Source: Ligula intestinalis | Lineage: Eukaryota; Platyhelminthes; Cestoda; Diphyllobothriidea; Diphyllobothriidae | NCBI GenBank assembly: GCA_036362985.1 | Contig: JAYGXS010000003.1 | Coordinates: forward strand, 81,995,746-82,059,745 | Reading direction: 5' to 3' | Length of the DNA: 64,000 nucleotides | Program-made: the position numbers and the translations under genes | The notes under the pieces: generated by a model | The model's database searches: none | Told to the model about the DNA's origin: nothing | Seen by the model: only the letters and a program-made list of their open reading frames with translations | Shown here: piece by piece, positions 24,901 through 31,869 of the stretch | How positions within the stretch are numbered: position 1 is the stretch's first letter | Layout: each line of letters begins with the position of its first letter

Positions 24901-27484
24901 TGGTCAGGCCAAAAGCGACAACGATGACGGCTTCCTGGAGTTGGCTGCTCGATTCTCCGCGACAGCTGATGATAAGGTAGTCTTCATGTGTGTACCTTAC
25001 CCAAAAGGGTTCGAAGTAGTGTCAGGTTGCCCACAGAAATACCTGACTTTTAATTAACATTTATATTAACATTAATAGCAGTTCAGAAAAAGAATATGTG
25101 CCACTGGATTAAGAGTTTTATTTTCCTGCCGTTTTAGATTCTCCAGGGAATCCGAAGTGTTAAGCAAATAAAACTCTTAGTCCAGTGATCGCATCGTCTT
25201 CTTCTGAACTATCTCCTGAAATTCGCATATTATTTTCTATTGGCAATTGCTAGCAATGTTAGTAACATGACTATTTGAAGCATCTTTTCCCAGTGCAAAT
25301 TTGAAGATTGCGTACACAGCCGGATTTAATGGAACCATACGTTTCGCGAGGACTCATCAGCTGCGTCCTCATGCTACATAAAGTGAGTGACGAATGACAA
25401 AATGCAACAATTGAATTCATACTGAAGAGATCATAGAAACAGGTCAGAAAGTTCAATGAGTAAATAAGCTAATTAGTGTAATTTTCCGGGTTTTGGCTGT
25501 CGCATAGAGGCTGCCTGCATTATCGAACACCTATAGGATACGGGCCATTCTGTAGAGCCCAAAACATCCTTCTGAGTACTGGTTTGGGTACTAACAACTC
25601 ATACAGCCTCTATACGACGGTCAAAACCCGACCTATGCAAACAGCTGGAGCATGTTGTGAACCTTTCTTTGCCCTGGTAACATCCGGCTCCCTGTTTCAC
25701 ACCTCTCCTGCCCGCATTTTTGTTTTAACGTTTTCTCCCCTTTTTCACTGTCCACAGTGCTTCACTTACATACGTTGCTTACTACATTTATAAGCCCAAT
25801 TTACTAATTGAACTTCCTGACCTGTTTCGATGACCTATTCTGTATGAATTCAACTGTAGTATTTGGTCATTCGTTACTCACTGTATGCAGCGAGAGAACG
25901 CAGCTGATGAGCACTCACAAAGCTTATGGTTCGATTAAATTCTGCTGTATGCGCAATTTCCAAACATGAATGTTGACAGTTTAAAACCGCCACAACTGAC
26001 AATAAGGGAGTCTTTATGTGTTCACTTTACCAAAAATGGATCGACAAAGTGTCAGGGCACCTACAGTGATGCCTGGCTCTAAATTAGCAGTAATTTTACC
26101 AAGTAAAACCCAAAGACCTACTATGCGACGAGGCAGGATCCTCTGAAAAGAGGGCAACAGAGTGGCATAAACAAGCTTTTATTTTCGCTCAAAGGAGGGC
26201 CCTTATTTGGAAAATTGAAAAGACTGGCTACACAGTAAGACTATGATCACACATGCGCATCCGGACAAGAAAGGGACCGCTACAGAATACGGTCAGTTGG
26301 TCTGCGGGCTATACAGTGCACTTATAAGTGATAGATAGCGAAACACTACTCGATGAAAGGCAATATAAAAGCAATAAAGTTAGGGGTCCATCGTAGGGCC
26401 ACCCTATGGTAAACGTGTTCCCGCCCAAGTGCCTTATGGAGATCGTGATTAAAGGTTTTATGCCCGATTTAGAAGTAGTTAATGCATATTTAATATGCGA
26501 TAGATTTACACGAGGATATTTAATTAAAGCCGCTTTTAATTGTTTTACTGAACTAAAATTCAGGTTAAATGGATGCGAAAAGTCCAAAAACAACCAGAAA
26601 AACTTTACAAGCAATCTTTATTGGTTAGCAAAAGGTGCTTTTAAGCCAACAAAACTATTAGCGCAAATCATTTTACCATTAAGCGGCCCCAATATGAATC
26701 CTAACCGCTATCAATTGCCCGGGGCTGATGAATAATAAATCACGGAATATGTGTTGGGAGTAAGTTTAGTTGTGGCAAATCAGTCACCTATGACAACAAC
26801 AAGTTTTGCCATTTCGCCTTTCACGAACCACGATATGTACTATTTTCCGCACAATCTGATGGATTTAGGATGTTTTCTTGTACGTCATATGGCAGTTCTA
26901 CCCTCGGCACATAACTGCCGATTTCACAAAACTGATAACGTCTTTCTGGTTACCCAGCCACTAGCACAAATGATCTACATTTTAAAGGTGAGTGCTGATC
27001 CAAACCCGCTGAGGTAGAAAATCTTTTTGATGCCGTAAACTTGTTTTTCCTTCTCTCCACACTACCGCAGAAGTAATATATTCCACCGAATTTTAATTCT
27101 GTTTTTCTCCTTCAGACTGTCCGTGCAAAGTGGGTAGACAGGTGTCTTGGAAAGCCTCCGCCTGATTCATCGCCCAGCACGTTTCCCTCCTCATCCCTTC
27201 AGAGTTCAGCTGACCCCGACCTGACCCGGTTGCGGACCGGTTTAAGTGTGGACGAACTGGCACCCATATTCGATGTCTCTCTGTCAAAAACCCAGTTTCC
27301 TCTGCCTAGTGAAACCGCCGCCGGTTCATCGACGAACGACGAAACAAGTCTGCGTGAAACCGTTCCTGAGAGTACTTCAACCCCGCCGCCTCCACCCGTA
27401 CGACTGGGCGGTAATCCTTGGAATGTCTCCGATGCGACGTCGAAGAGTGCTATCGATGGAGAAAAAAAGAAGGCCGATCTTTGA
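6923..27484 (+). CDS. NOS1AP: NOS1AP/CAPON-like PTB-domain adaptor protein, 5' incomplete
   Basis: Family role: NOS1AP (CAPON) is a cytoplasmic adaptor. Its N-terminal PTB domain binds partners, and its C-terminal part links to PDZ proteins such as neuronal nitric oxide synthase. Exons I can place: 6923-6994, 9031-9123, 16085-16242 (or from 16080), 16321-16429, 17797-18775, 18856-19061, 21324-21764, 21990-22172, 24464-24976 (or to 24787), 27116-27484. Together they encode roughly 1040 residues, about twice the vertebrate protein. The PTB signatures [52 protein letters not shown] and [16 protein letters not shown] occur in family order. Seven of the nine junctions are in phase 0. The PTB is certain from the motifs. 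The joining of the last exon is less sure. The start codon is missing from the window. Confidence 0.85.
7490..7760 (-). mobile_element. tRNA-headed retroposon with hammerhead-like 3' end
   Basis: On the minus strand a tRNA-like head (GTTGTAGTTAAATCGTTAGG, B box GGGTTGCACTCC) occupies about 7755-7665. A short body follows, then a hammerhead-like block (TTGAGGA ... GAAAC) at 7574-7544. The tail ATTGTCCTAGTGATCGAG plus TTCTTCTTC recurs in relatives at 50.08 and 25.2 kb. It points head to head with the plus-strand copy that starts at 7822. Confidence 0.55.
7822..8140 (+). mobile_element. tRNA-headed retroposon, second copy
   Basis: The head carries an A-box-like GTAGTTCAATCGGTAGAGC (7842-7860) and a perfect B box GGTTCGACTCC (7894-7904). 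The following body includes the palindrome CCGAAATATTCGG and an AGCTCCCAAAGGTAAGGAAG segment. That segment is repeated at 20585-20745. A hammerhead-like core with one changed base (CTTACGA ... GAAACGTC) lies on the minus strand at 8097-8064. The head looks like a tRNA but is duplicated nearby, so I call it a retroposon. Confidence 0.55.
9031..9123 (+). CDS. NOS1AP: NOS1AP-like exon: PTB strands 2-3
   Basis: The 31 codons read [20 protein letters not shown] and then [11 protein letters not shown]. They lie between a pyrimidine-rich CTCGCTTTAG acceptor and a GTGAGG donor. The YEFKAK...KK block is strongly diagnostic of the CAPON PTB domain. Phase 0 at both ends. Confidence 0.9.
9281..9440 (-). 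mobile_element. tRNA-derived SINE copy
   Basis: On the minus strand it begins AAGGAGCCCGTGGACTAGTG and ends with GGCCATTCTGGTCTCCGTTT and CTTTGTCGGATC. It lies in the intron after the NOS1AP-like exon at 9031. Confidence 0.75.
9585..9670 (-). mobile_element. truncated SINE body
   Basis: This is only the body and end block of the SINE (minus strand), without the tRNA-like head. It is nearly identical to the same part of the copy at 9281-9440, which suggests a recent truncated insertion or a partial duplication. Confidence 0.65.
9810..10935 (+). mobile_element. RTE-like LINE fragment: reverse transcriptase and 3' end, decayed
   Basis: Frames joined across stops and frameshifts give RT motifs in order: [20 protein letters not shown] at about 9937-9996, a catalytic box reading ADDIALL at about 10069-10090 right after a stop, then [20 protein letters not shown] and the C-terminal [14 protein letters not shown] and [14 protein letters not shown]. 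This is the RTE/BovB-like ending. The 3' terminus GATCAGACATGATTACAG is shared with copies ending at 42027, 50368 and 52940. It is 5'-truncated and not functional. It sits inside a NOS1AP-like intron. Confidence 0.85.
11250..11420 (-). mobile_element. Penelope-type terminal fragment with hammerhead-like core
   Basis: On the minus strand at 11317-11284 there is CUGAAGA, an extra U, a six-base helix GGACTC/GAGTTC closed by CTGTAA, then GAAA. The tail AGGACAATAAAT follows. These are features of PLE terminal repeats. The bases after GAAA are changed (GTGC instead of CGTC), so cleavage is doubtful. No PLE coding sequence is seen next to it. Confidence 0.5.
11450..12740. other. intronic sequence, nothing recognised
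   Basis: AT-rich intron between NOS1AP-like exons. No coherent protein frame. A 10-base G run occurs at about 11434. Confidence 0.4.
12745..12880 (-). mobile_element. Penelope terminal-repeat fragment
   Basis: This is closely similar to 35970-36075 over more than 90 bases (GATAAATTGGC-AAC, ACGTTT, GATAAATTCTCGTCA). The minus strand reads ATGACGA ... CCAAAAACGTTTGTTT. It therefore keeps the third helix of the hammerhead but has changes at two core positions compared with the 36 kb copy. No PLE coding region is attached. Confidence 0.5.
12890..14440. other. intronic sequence with weak internal duplication
   Basis: No protein is recognised. Two diverged segments near 13460-13515 and 13575-13630 share TCTACGC-T-CCAC-CACACACGACC-like blocks, suggesting an old tandem duplication or a low-copy repeat. 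I cannot assign it. Confidence 0.3.
14440..15600 (+). mobile_element. decayed Tc1/mariner-IS630 transposon (DD37E-like transposase)
   Basis: Transposase blocks appear in order but in shifting frames. First is [20 protein letters not shown] (about 14907-14965) with the first catalytic Asp. Next is [20 protein letters not shown] (about 15030-15093), then [10 protein letters not shown] (about 15219-15250) with the second Asp, then ALDLNPMEG (about 15319-15347) with the third acidic residue. The last two acidic residues are separated by 37 residues, as in DD37 families. Several stops and frameshifts show it is dead. I did not find terminal inverted repeats. It lies in a NOS1AP-like intron. Confidence 0.85.
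16085..16242 (+). CDS. NOS1AP: NOS1AP-like exon: PTB insert ending HPIY(R)
   Basis: The exon ends [12 protein letters not shown] plus two bases of an Arg codon completed by the next exon. The first 35 or so residues are Ser/Thr-rich and have no family counterpart. The strongest acceptor (CTCTTTCAG, exon from 16080) does not match the phase 0 end of the previous exon. An AG five bases later (exon from 16085) does. Either the weaker acceptor is used or a small exon between 9123 and 16080 was missed. Confidence 0.7.
16321..16429 (+). CDS. NOS1AP: NOS1AP-like exon: PTB core [12 protein letters not shown]
   Basis: One base completes Arg, then 36 codons follow from [20 protein letters not shown] to YVFKAYKK. 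The acceptor is TTCCAAATAG and the donor GTGAATG. This is the best conserved block of the family. A 78-base intron separates it from the previous exon. Confidence 0.93.
17440..17601 (-). mobile_element. tRNA-derived SINE copy
   Basis: On the minus strand it has a tRNA-like head (GTAGCTCAATTGATAGGGTG, B box GTTCGAAGCTC) and the body GGTATAACAAGCTAACAACGG. It ends 195 bases before the NOS1AP-like exon at 17797. Confidence 0.65.
17797..18775 (+). CDS. NOS1AP: NOS1AP-like large exon: end of PTB helix and disordered middle
   Basis: It starts [20 protein letters not shown], the C-terminal PTB helix, directly after a TTGCAG acceptor. About 300 residues rich in Ser, Arg, Lys, Glu and His follow, with poly-Gln/His stretches ([11 protein letters not shown]). 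This is likely a disordered linker. The exon ends in phase 1 at GTAAGT. It is clearly more GC-rich than the flanking introns. Confidence 0.9.
18856..19061 (+). CDS. NOS1AP: NOS1AP-like exon, Ser-rich
   Basis: The phase 1 acceptor CGTTTTTCAG joins the previous exon to give a Ser codon, then [20 protein letters not shown]. It ends GICSK at a GTACAT donor in phase 0, which fits the next exon exactly. An 80-base intron lies upstream. Confidence 0.75.
19290..19760 (-). mobile_element. possible Penelope-type terminal fragment
   Basis: The minus strand carries GTGTCTGATGACGAATTTAA then ACTTCAAGC and CATTGTCC. This matches the order of a hammerhead-like PLE end but with a broken GAAA box. The flanking sequence has no recognisable coding content, so the call is tentative. 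Confidence 0.3.
20585..20745 (-). mobile_element. retroposon end with hammerhead-like core
   Basis: This stretch repeats 7963-8135. The minus strand at 20716-20686 reads CUGACGA, one extra U, a six-pair helix GAAAAC/GUUUUU with loop UAG, then GAAAC and GUC. All conserved hammerhead core bases are present, but the third helix is only the two-base ACGU junction, as in dimer-forming hammerheads, and the extra U is unusual. Confidence 0.45.
21324..21764 (+). CDS. NOS1AP: NOS1AP-like exon: coiled-coil part 1
   Basis: The 147 codons are in phase 0. They start [20 protein letters not shown], and near the end carry a heptad-like region ([20 protein letters not shown] and onward) up to LEGQ at a GTATGG donor. 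A coiled coil after a Ser-rich linker matches the CAPON C-terminal plan. Confidence 0.85.
21990..22172 (+). CDS. NOS1AP: NOS1AP-like exon: coiled-coil part 2
   Basis: The 61 codons run from [16 protein letters not shown] through [12 protein letters not shown] to ETNGHA. The acceptor is CTGTTTCAG and the donor GTGAGT. Phase 0 at both ends. It continues the helix of the previous exon across a 225-base intron. Confidence 0.85.
22437..23275 (+). mobile_element. Penelope-like element fragment: RT end and GIY-YIG endonuclease
   Basis: Joined frames give [40 protein letters not shown] (PLE reverse transcriptase thumb region), [10 protein letters not shown], then [20 protein letters not shown] and AKRHLPSWL. 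The last two are the Cys-rich linker and GIY-YIG nuclease start typical of PLEs. Stops interrupt it, so it is a relic. The 3' tail (AAACAGTGGGAGCATGTGG) is shared with the fragment near 25.6 kb. It lies in a NOS1AP-like intron. Confidence 0.8.
23665..23785 (+). mobile_element. SINE copy, head diverged
   Basis: A B-box-like GGGGTCAAACCTC is followed by GTTGGGTATGGCTGAGTGAT, GACGGCTAATGAGCCCAAAT and GGCCATTCAAGTCCCC. This is the same body as the other SINEs. Confidence 0.6.
24464..24976 (+). CDS. NOS1AP: NOS1AP-like exon with two possible donors
   Basis: It starts [18 protein letters not shown] after a TTATTTTCAG acceptor in phase 0. A good donor (CAG|GTAAGA) lies after 24787 and a second (AAG|GTAGTC) after 24976. 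Both leave phase 0. The 63 codons between them stay open and GC-rich ([18 protein letters not shown] near the end), so they look coding. The short and long forms could be alternative isoforms. Confidence 0.75.
25081..25210. repeat. short inverted repeat made of two retroposon tails
   Basis: CCACTGGATTAAGAGTTTTA (from about 25095) is the reverse complement, with one change, of TAAAACTCTTAGTCCAGTG (ending about 25187), with about 45 bases between. Outward from each arm lies a TTCTTCTTCTGA or TTCTTTTTCTGA tract, the tail seen on the hammerhead-type retroposons. It looks like two tails in inverted orientation with nearly no body. Confidence 0.6.
25283..25975 (+). mobile_element. Penelope 3' fragment flanked by inverted terminal copies
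   Basis: The arm at 25283-25478 is the reverse complement, at high similarity, of 25797-25972. Between them (about 25485-25796) lies a plus-strand PLE 3' tail with CTATGCAAACAGCTGGAGCA and TGCCCTGGTAACATCC, matching 23090-23150. The left arm read on the minus strand has a conserved hammerhead core: CUGAUGA at 25360-25354, GUCCUCGC, then GAAAC at 25345-25341. The right arm has the same block with a broken second box. There is no intact coding frame. Confidence 0.65.
26391..27017 (+). pseudogene. possible decayed Polycomb RING finger (PCGF/BMI1-like) copy
   Basis: Two adjacent frames may be parts of one old gene copy. The first (to 26735) has [20 protein letters not shown] followed by [10 protein letters not shown], resembling the start of the PCGF RING finger but lacking most of its Cys/His ligands. 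The second (26751-27017) has a [10 protein letters not shown] ... CFLVRHM and [18 protein letters not shown] pattern, resembling the RAWUL domain of the same family. Order and spacing fit PCGF. Similarity is low and judged by eye. A strong donor (AAAG|GTGAGT after 26989) is in phase with the exon at 27116, so part of it could be spliced into the NOS1AP-like transcript. Confidence 0.35.
27116..27484 (+). CDS. NOS1AP: probable last exon of the NOS1AP-like gene
   Basis: After a CTCCTTCAG acceptor, 122 codons in phase 0 run from [19 protein letters not shown] to a Ser/Thr/Pro-rich tail ([12 protein letters not shown]) and end KKKADL, stop TGA at 27482-27484. The composition resembles the other exons. 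I recognise no domain. The last four residues could act as a hydrophobic PDZ ligand, but they differ from the vertebrate NOS1AP end. It could belong to another transcript. Confidence 0.6.
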   Translation, partial: TVRAKWVDRCLGKPPPDSSPSTFPSSSLQSSADPDLTRLRTGLSVDELAPIFDVSLSKTQFPLPSETAAGSSTNDETSLRETVPESTSTPPPPPVRLGGNPWNVSDATSKSAIDGEKKKADL

Positions 27485-27614
27485 CACCTCAGGTACGCTT
27501 CCTCCCGGTTCACTTTACTCCTTGCAGTGATGTCTTAGAAAAGCACCTTTAATTACTATGAATAAGTCATTATCATAGGGGGAAGATATGATTAAAACAG
27601 AGGTATACTTAATA

Positions 27615-27778
27615 AGGTGGAATCGACACAGACAACGGACACCGTAATGGCCAATTCTGGCTTACTAGCCATTATCAGCCAGTCGTAACTAAGCCCATGT
27701 GCGGATACCCCCGGGATTCCTATCCCGAGACCTTTGTCATTACGTGCAACAATACACAATTAAACCACGGGCTCCTTT
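27615..27778 (-). mobile_element. tRNA-derived SINE copy
   Basis: On the minus strand it starts AGGAGCCCGTGGTTTAATTG and carries the usual body and GGCCATTACGGTGTCCG end. It lies just after the stop of the NOS1AP-like gene, probably in its 3' untranslated region. Confidence 0.7.
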
Positions 27779-27849
27779 ATTTGTCGCTTGCGATGTACAT
27801 GCATAAAATAGATCTGGAATAAACAGATCTATATCAAGCACATAAATTA

Positions 27850-28790
27850 ATTCAGGCGGTTATGTTAAGCGAACAAACGTTTTCAATTAATTCATCATTA
27901 GGCCATTCAAAAATGTAAGAAAGGGTAGAGCTAACGAGCGTTTAAGCAACCAATCAGTAGTAATTAGGGGGATAAGGAGGAAGATGTGTGAAGGGATCGA
28001 AGGGGTCAGATTGTAGGCTTAATTGGACACCAGAGAGCGAAAAAGGTGGGGGAGGAGAAACGGGTCCGTCCATTAGGTCGTGTCATCCCGTCGCCTTTGC
28101 TCGCATTTTTTGTGAGGTGTGAGGACGCAAGGTGTCAACGTCTCGTGACGGCGTGAGTGGCACGGGGGTGTTTGCTGTCGTGGCCTCGTCACTGTTTCGC
28201 GACGTGGCACGAACCGTGGGGGCGGATGTTGAGTTAGCTTTCGGCATCAAGCAAGAGTTAAGGGTCATCTATAAAGTGCCGACGAAACATTCAAATAGCC
28301 AAGGTAAACGGATACTTGCGACGGCGGAAGCAGTCGTTATACGCCTCACTTACCCAATTTTATGTGCGCAGAAGGCATTTGTAGCTCCCATTGCCGAAGG
28401 CCAAATCAACATCCACCACCATGGTTCGTACCACGCCGCGAAAAAGGGACGAGGCCCCGACAGCAAGCATCCCTCAGGCCACTCACGCCGTCATGAGACG
28501 CTGACACCTTGCGTCCTCACACTTCCCAAAAAAACATGCGAGCTTAGGGCGACAAGGTGACATGAACTAATGGTCGGACCCCTTTCTACTCCTCTCCTTT
28601 CACCACTCTTTGCCCTCTCTGGTCCCCAATTAAGACGAGCATCTGATCCCCTTCATCCCTTTACACCTCTCTCCCCTCTTCCCCTTATTACTACTGATTG
28701 GTTGCTTAAACTCTCGTTAACTCCCCCTTCCTTATATGTTTGCATTGCCTAATAATGAGTTCATCGAAAACGTTCATTTGCCTAACTGGA
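27850..28790 (+). mobile_element. Penelope 3' end arranged as a large palindrome
   Basis: The left arm (about 27850-28246) read on the minus strand matches the right arm (about 28392-28790) nearly base for base, apart from short gaps. Both end ATTGGTTGCTTAAAC ... CTAAT-ATGA ... GAAAACGTT. Between them, 28247-28391 encodes on the plus strand ELRVIYKVPTKHSNSQGKRI and LATAEAVVIRL, the C-terminal part of the PLE endonuclease region. The same coding and tail occur at 46600-47040. It lies downstream of the NOS1AP-like stop codon. Confidence 0.75.
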
Positions 28791-29591
28791 CTTCCTGAAT
28801 ACTTACATGGGTATCATGGTTGAACATTGATTAATGTCTAAGGAAGTTGAAAAGCTGAAATACGAATTTTCTATTTTTCATTGTTTGCAATACTTTTCGG
28901 AGAGCAAACTACGTTCTACCATGGTGTGGGTTCATACCTCTACCAAAATTATCACCTGTGTGCGTAAAAATAGCCGTCAAAAATATGTTACATTAATTTT
29001 TTTACTATCTTTAGAAAATTCGCTTACTCCAAAAGCACATTCTGACTTCGTCCTTCACCAATGCAATCCAAACAAAGTGCAAATAAACTCTCTGGAGGCG
29101 TGTGGGACATAGCGTTAATACCAACACAGTGCTGCACTCTTTGCCTTCGCCCAAAATCCTGAACTTGCGGCGTACCTGCGGGCTTTTCAGTGCCGCGCAG
29201 TCACCTGTGCCGTTTGTACAGGTAGCGACTTCCAGGGCCAGAATACTGATGTTCCCCACCCTCCCTCCTCTCTCTCTCTCTCGTCTCCAAGCGTCTTTGC
29301 CTCGGCCTTTCTGCAAACGCTGTAAAGCAGGTGTCCTCTATAGAAATCGCCTTTATCTGTGTAAATATGTCGACAGCCTATTGTGTGCTCTCCCCCTTTC
29401 CTCTGCTCTCCCATTCAGTGCCCTCTTATTTGATTTTATTTATGTTTTGTTACTTTTTGTTGGCATGCTTTTGAACCTCTACACGCACACGCACACATCT
29501 GCCACAGCCTTCTTTAACCCCATCAGCCCCGTCGCCACCGCCAGAGTGCAAGAACTGTCTACCTACTACTTACTGACCCAGTTTAATTCAG

Positions 29592-29597
29592 AATAAA
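29592..29597 (+). promoter_or_regulatory. AATAAA polyadenylation signal, candidate
   Basis: AATAAA lies about 2.1 kb after the NOS1AP-like stop. If used, the 3' untranslated region would contain the SINE and the PLE palindrome. The stretch 28830-29590 has no recognisable protein. Confidence 0.3.
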
Positions 29598-29609
29598 GTA
29601 CACTTTGAA

Positions 29610-30680
29610 GGATGATTTCGTGCCTACATTTTTCATGCGATCAAGTTCATGTGGTTAAGAGAAACAGAGATCGTTTTTTTCTTTGGATTACTGCGATGAA
29701 AAGTTTACCTTGTAGTTAGGACCTGTTTCTACGTCAGTTGTATTAAGCCAACTATGGCCGAAGTAATTAGCACGCGTGTTTTTATACTACTCGGAATAAG
29801 TGAGTAGTCGTGTATGTTTACTCTTTTCGATTATTTTAAGGTTTCGAAAATTCCCGGTAGGAATTCCTTGTAGGGCCGCCTGATGAACGTGTGAAGCGCG
29901 CCCCTCAGGCTCGCGGGCAGCTGATTTTAGGGGAGATGGTGGGCGTAGCATATCAGGGAACAAAGCCGATCTGAATATTCCCACGAAGTAAAAAAGTTAC
30001 GACGACCAGTTGGGTCGCGTCCTTAAACCTCGGGCGTGGACACTGAAATAGGCTTTAACAGCATCGCTAACCCTCCGCCCTACCAACTGCGAACGCATAT
30101 ATGTTGAGGGAGTGTGCCCTAACCTCGGGCGAGGTCATTGAGGTGCATCTGTTAGTAGAACCACTAACCCCAACTAGAATATAGGGCGAACAAGTAAAGA
30201 AGGTTAAAGTTTGTGGAATTCAGCCTACTTAAAATTTGTAAGAAAGCGATTATGCCCGTAGTTAATTTGAATTAATTTTGTTAATTTTGCTTAATATGCT
30301 GACTTCAGTGGTTATGTTATGTGGTGACCATCGGAGGATCCCTCTGCAGTTCAATGTCATCATTCAATCCCTATTGGGTCGACTGCCAGCGTTTAGAAAA
30401 CTGAAATATTGTGGGTAATTAAACCCAGGCCTCGAAGTAAACGCGCAGGGCTTTGTGAAATGAAATCAAGTTAGAGCATGGAAATAGGCAGCATTTTTAT
30501 CAAAGACTGAGGTTTCTTTTAAGTACTAGCGTGGAAGCCCGGCTTCGCCTTGGGCTTCCTTAGATGTTGTTGTCCCATTACGTAGGCAAACCGTATGTGA
30601 GAATGAGAAGATTATGAAGACGAAGGTGAGTCGGTCGGAATTTATGAGGTCATTTTGACTCGATTAATAGTATGTGTATG
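29610..30680. other. intergenic, nothing recognised
   Basis: No coherent coding frame. Near 30010-30200 two diverged segments share CCTAACCTCGGGCG-like words (AACCTCGGGCGTGGACACTG and AACCTCGGGCGAGGTCATTG), suggesting a small duplication. Confidence 0.35.
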
Positions 30681-30689
30681 CTTAGAAGG

Positions 30690-31440
30690 AGTAATTACAC
30701 AGAAATTAGCGACTGAAAATGGTATTAACGGTGTGTCTCATAAATCCTTTGCAGTCTATCGTCGCCCTCCTCAAGACAATATCCATGTTGCCATGCTGCG
30801 TATCTGACATGACGATGGCCACCTCATTGAATGTGGGAGCATTAAATCTCCGTTGCTATTCTCCGCGAGGGCGTTTATCGGCATCTATGACAACGGCGAA
30901 ACCAAGGGAAGCATGCATCTCCAGGGCGGACTTGAACCTGTTAGCGTAGCTGTTGCGCTGGTGTAGCATGTCTTGAAGGGACAATAGTATGTGATGCTTT
31001 AAGCGTGGATACACTCGGGATCGGCTTTGAGCATGTAGTTTGATGACTTCTACGAATTATATTTATAGAAACTTCGGCTCGCCATCATGAGGAGGTAGTA
31101 ACAATCCAATCCGGTGGCAAACTTGGCCTTCCACCTGTCAGTTGTAAAGGTAGGCATGAATATAACCTCACGAACAACGTTGGCAACAAAGGATATCATT
31201 TGGAAAGCCCCGTTGTTTTTCCTAATATTCGAAAGAAAATTTTTCGAGCAGTCGTTTTTACCAGCAAGCAAGGTTTAAAATATTTCTGGTGGTGGCGGAA
31301 GTTATTCAGTAGAACCTTGCCGTTGGAATAGCACATGCCGATTGTCTCACCAGTCCACTTTTTCGCCTGACAATATGCGCAAACTTCTACCAGCTTCCGC
31401 ATAATCAAGACTTGGGTTGTAATTGAGTTAGGCTTTGTTC
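30690..31440 (-). mobile_element. decayed Helitron (N-terminal Rep/helicase-like protein part)
   Basis: On the minus strand three frames line up with the conserved N-terminal part of Helitron proteins. These are CAYCQAKKWTGETIGMCYSN (from about 31380), then SKNFLSNIRKNNGAFQMISF (from about 31245), then LLSLQDMLHQRNSYANRFKS and DADKRPRGE, RRFNAPTFNEVAIVM and MDIVLRR (about 30985-30740). Frameshifts and a stop break it. I did not find the Rep HUH motif, the helicase or the hairpin terminus. Confidence 0.7.
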
Positions 31441-31644
31441 CACTCTTGAGCGTTTATGGAAGCAACCAACGGGCCAGAGTCACCAAACCTTATGTGAATC
31501 GGTTGCGAACTGGAGTTTCCAGCATCGGTTGGGCATTGATCCGCTCTCTGGGATGCTTGCATAGCCAGACGTTCACTTCTAAGTCTGGGTAATTCGTTTT
31601 GCCGACGTTGCAAATATGTTAACCTACCTAACTCTCTCCTTCGA

Positions 31645-31865
31645 GGGCTGTTGGTTGGTTGGTTGGTAGCCCTTGTTGGATCAAGAGTTCCCGCTGGAGC
31701 CCAAACTGAATCTGGTTGGGAGACGCAAAAAAGCCGCGACCTCAGCCGGCTTGAGCCAAAGGTCCACGGGTGTGAGTTGGGTGCCTGGTTGGGAACTGCA
31801 GGTGAAGAGATAACGGCAGTCATGCGACGAGCAGCCACAGTCGGTATCGGTGGGTTGAGCCAGAG
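31645..31865 (-). mobile_element. 3' end of the PHD-finger LINE (5'-truncated copy)
   Basis: Closely similar to 42236-42440, starting at the same (GGTT)n-like tract and continuing AGCCC-TGTTGGATCA-G-GTTCCCGC to GGCAGTCATGCG-CGA. Since the full element at 42-46 kb reads on the minus strand, this is its 3' end inserted as a typical truncated LINE copy. Confidence 0.75.
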
Positions 31866-31869
31866 GGCT

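Noticed and set aside
29102..29596. Plus-strand frame of 164 codons upstream of AATAAA
   Set aside because: Starts with a non-ATG codon, contains low-complexity CT-rich sequence, and has no recognisable domain. Probably 3' untranslated or intergenic.
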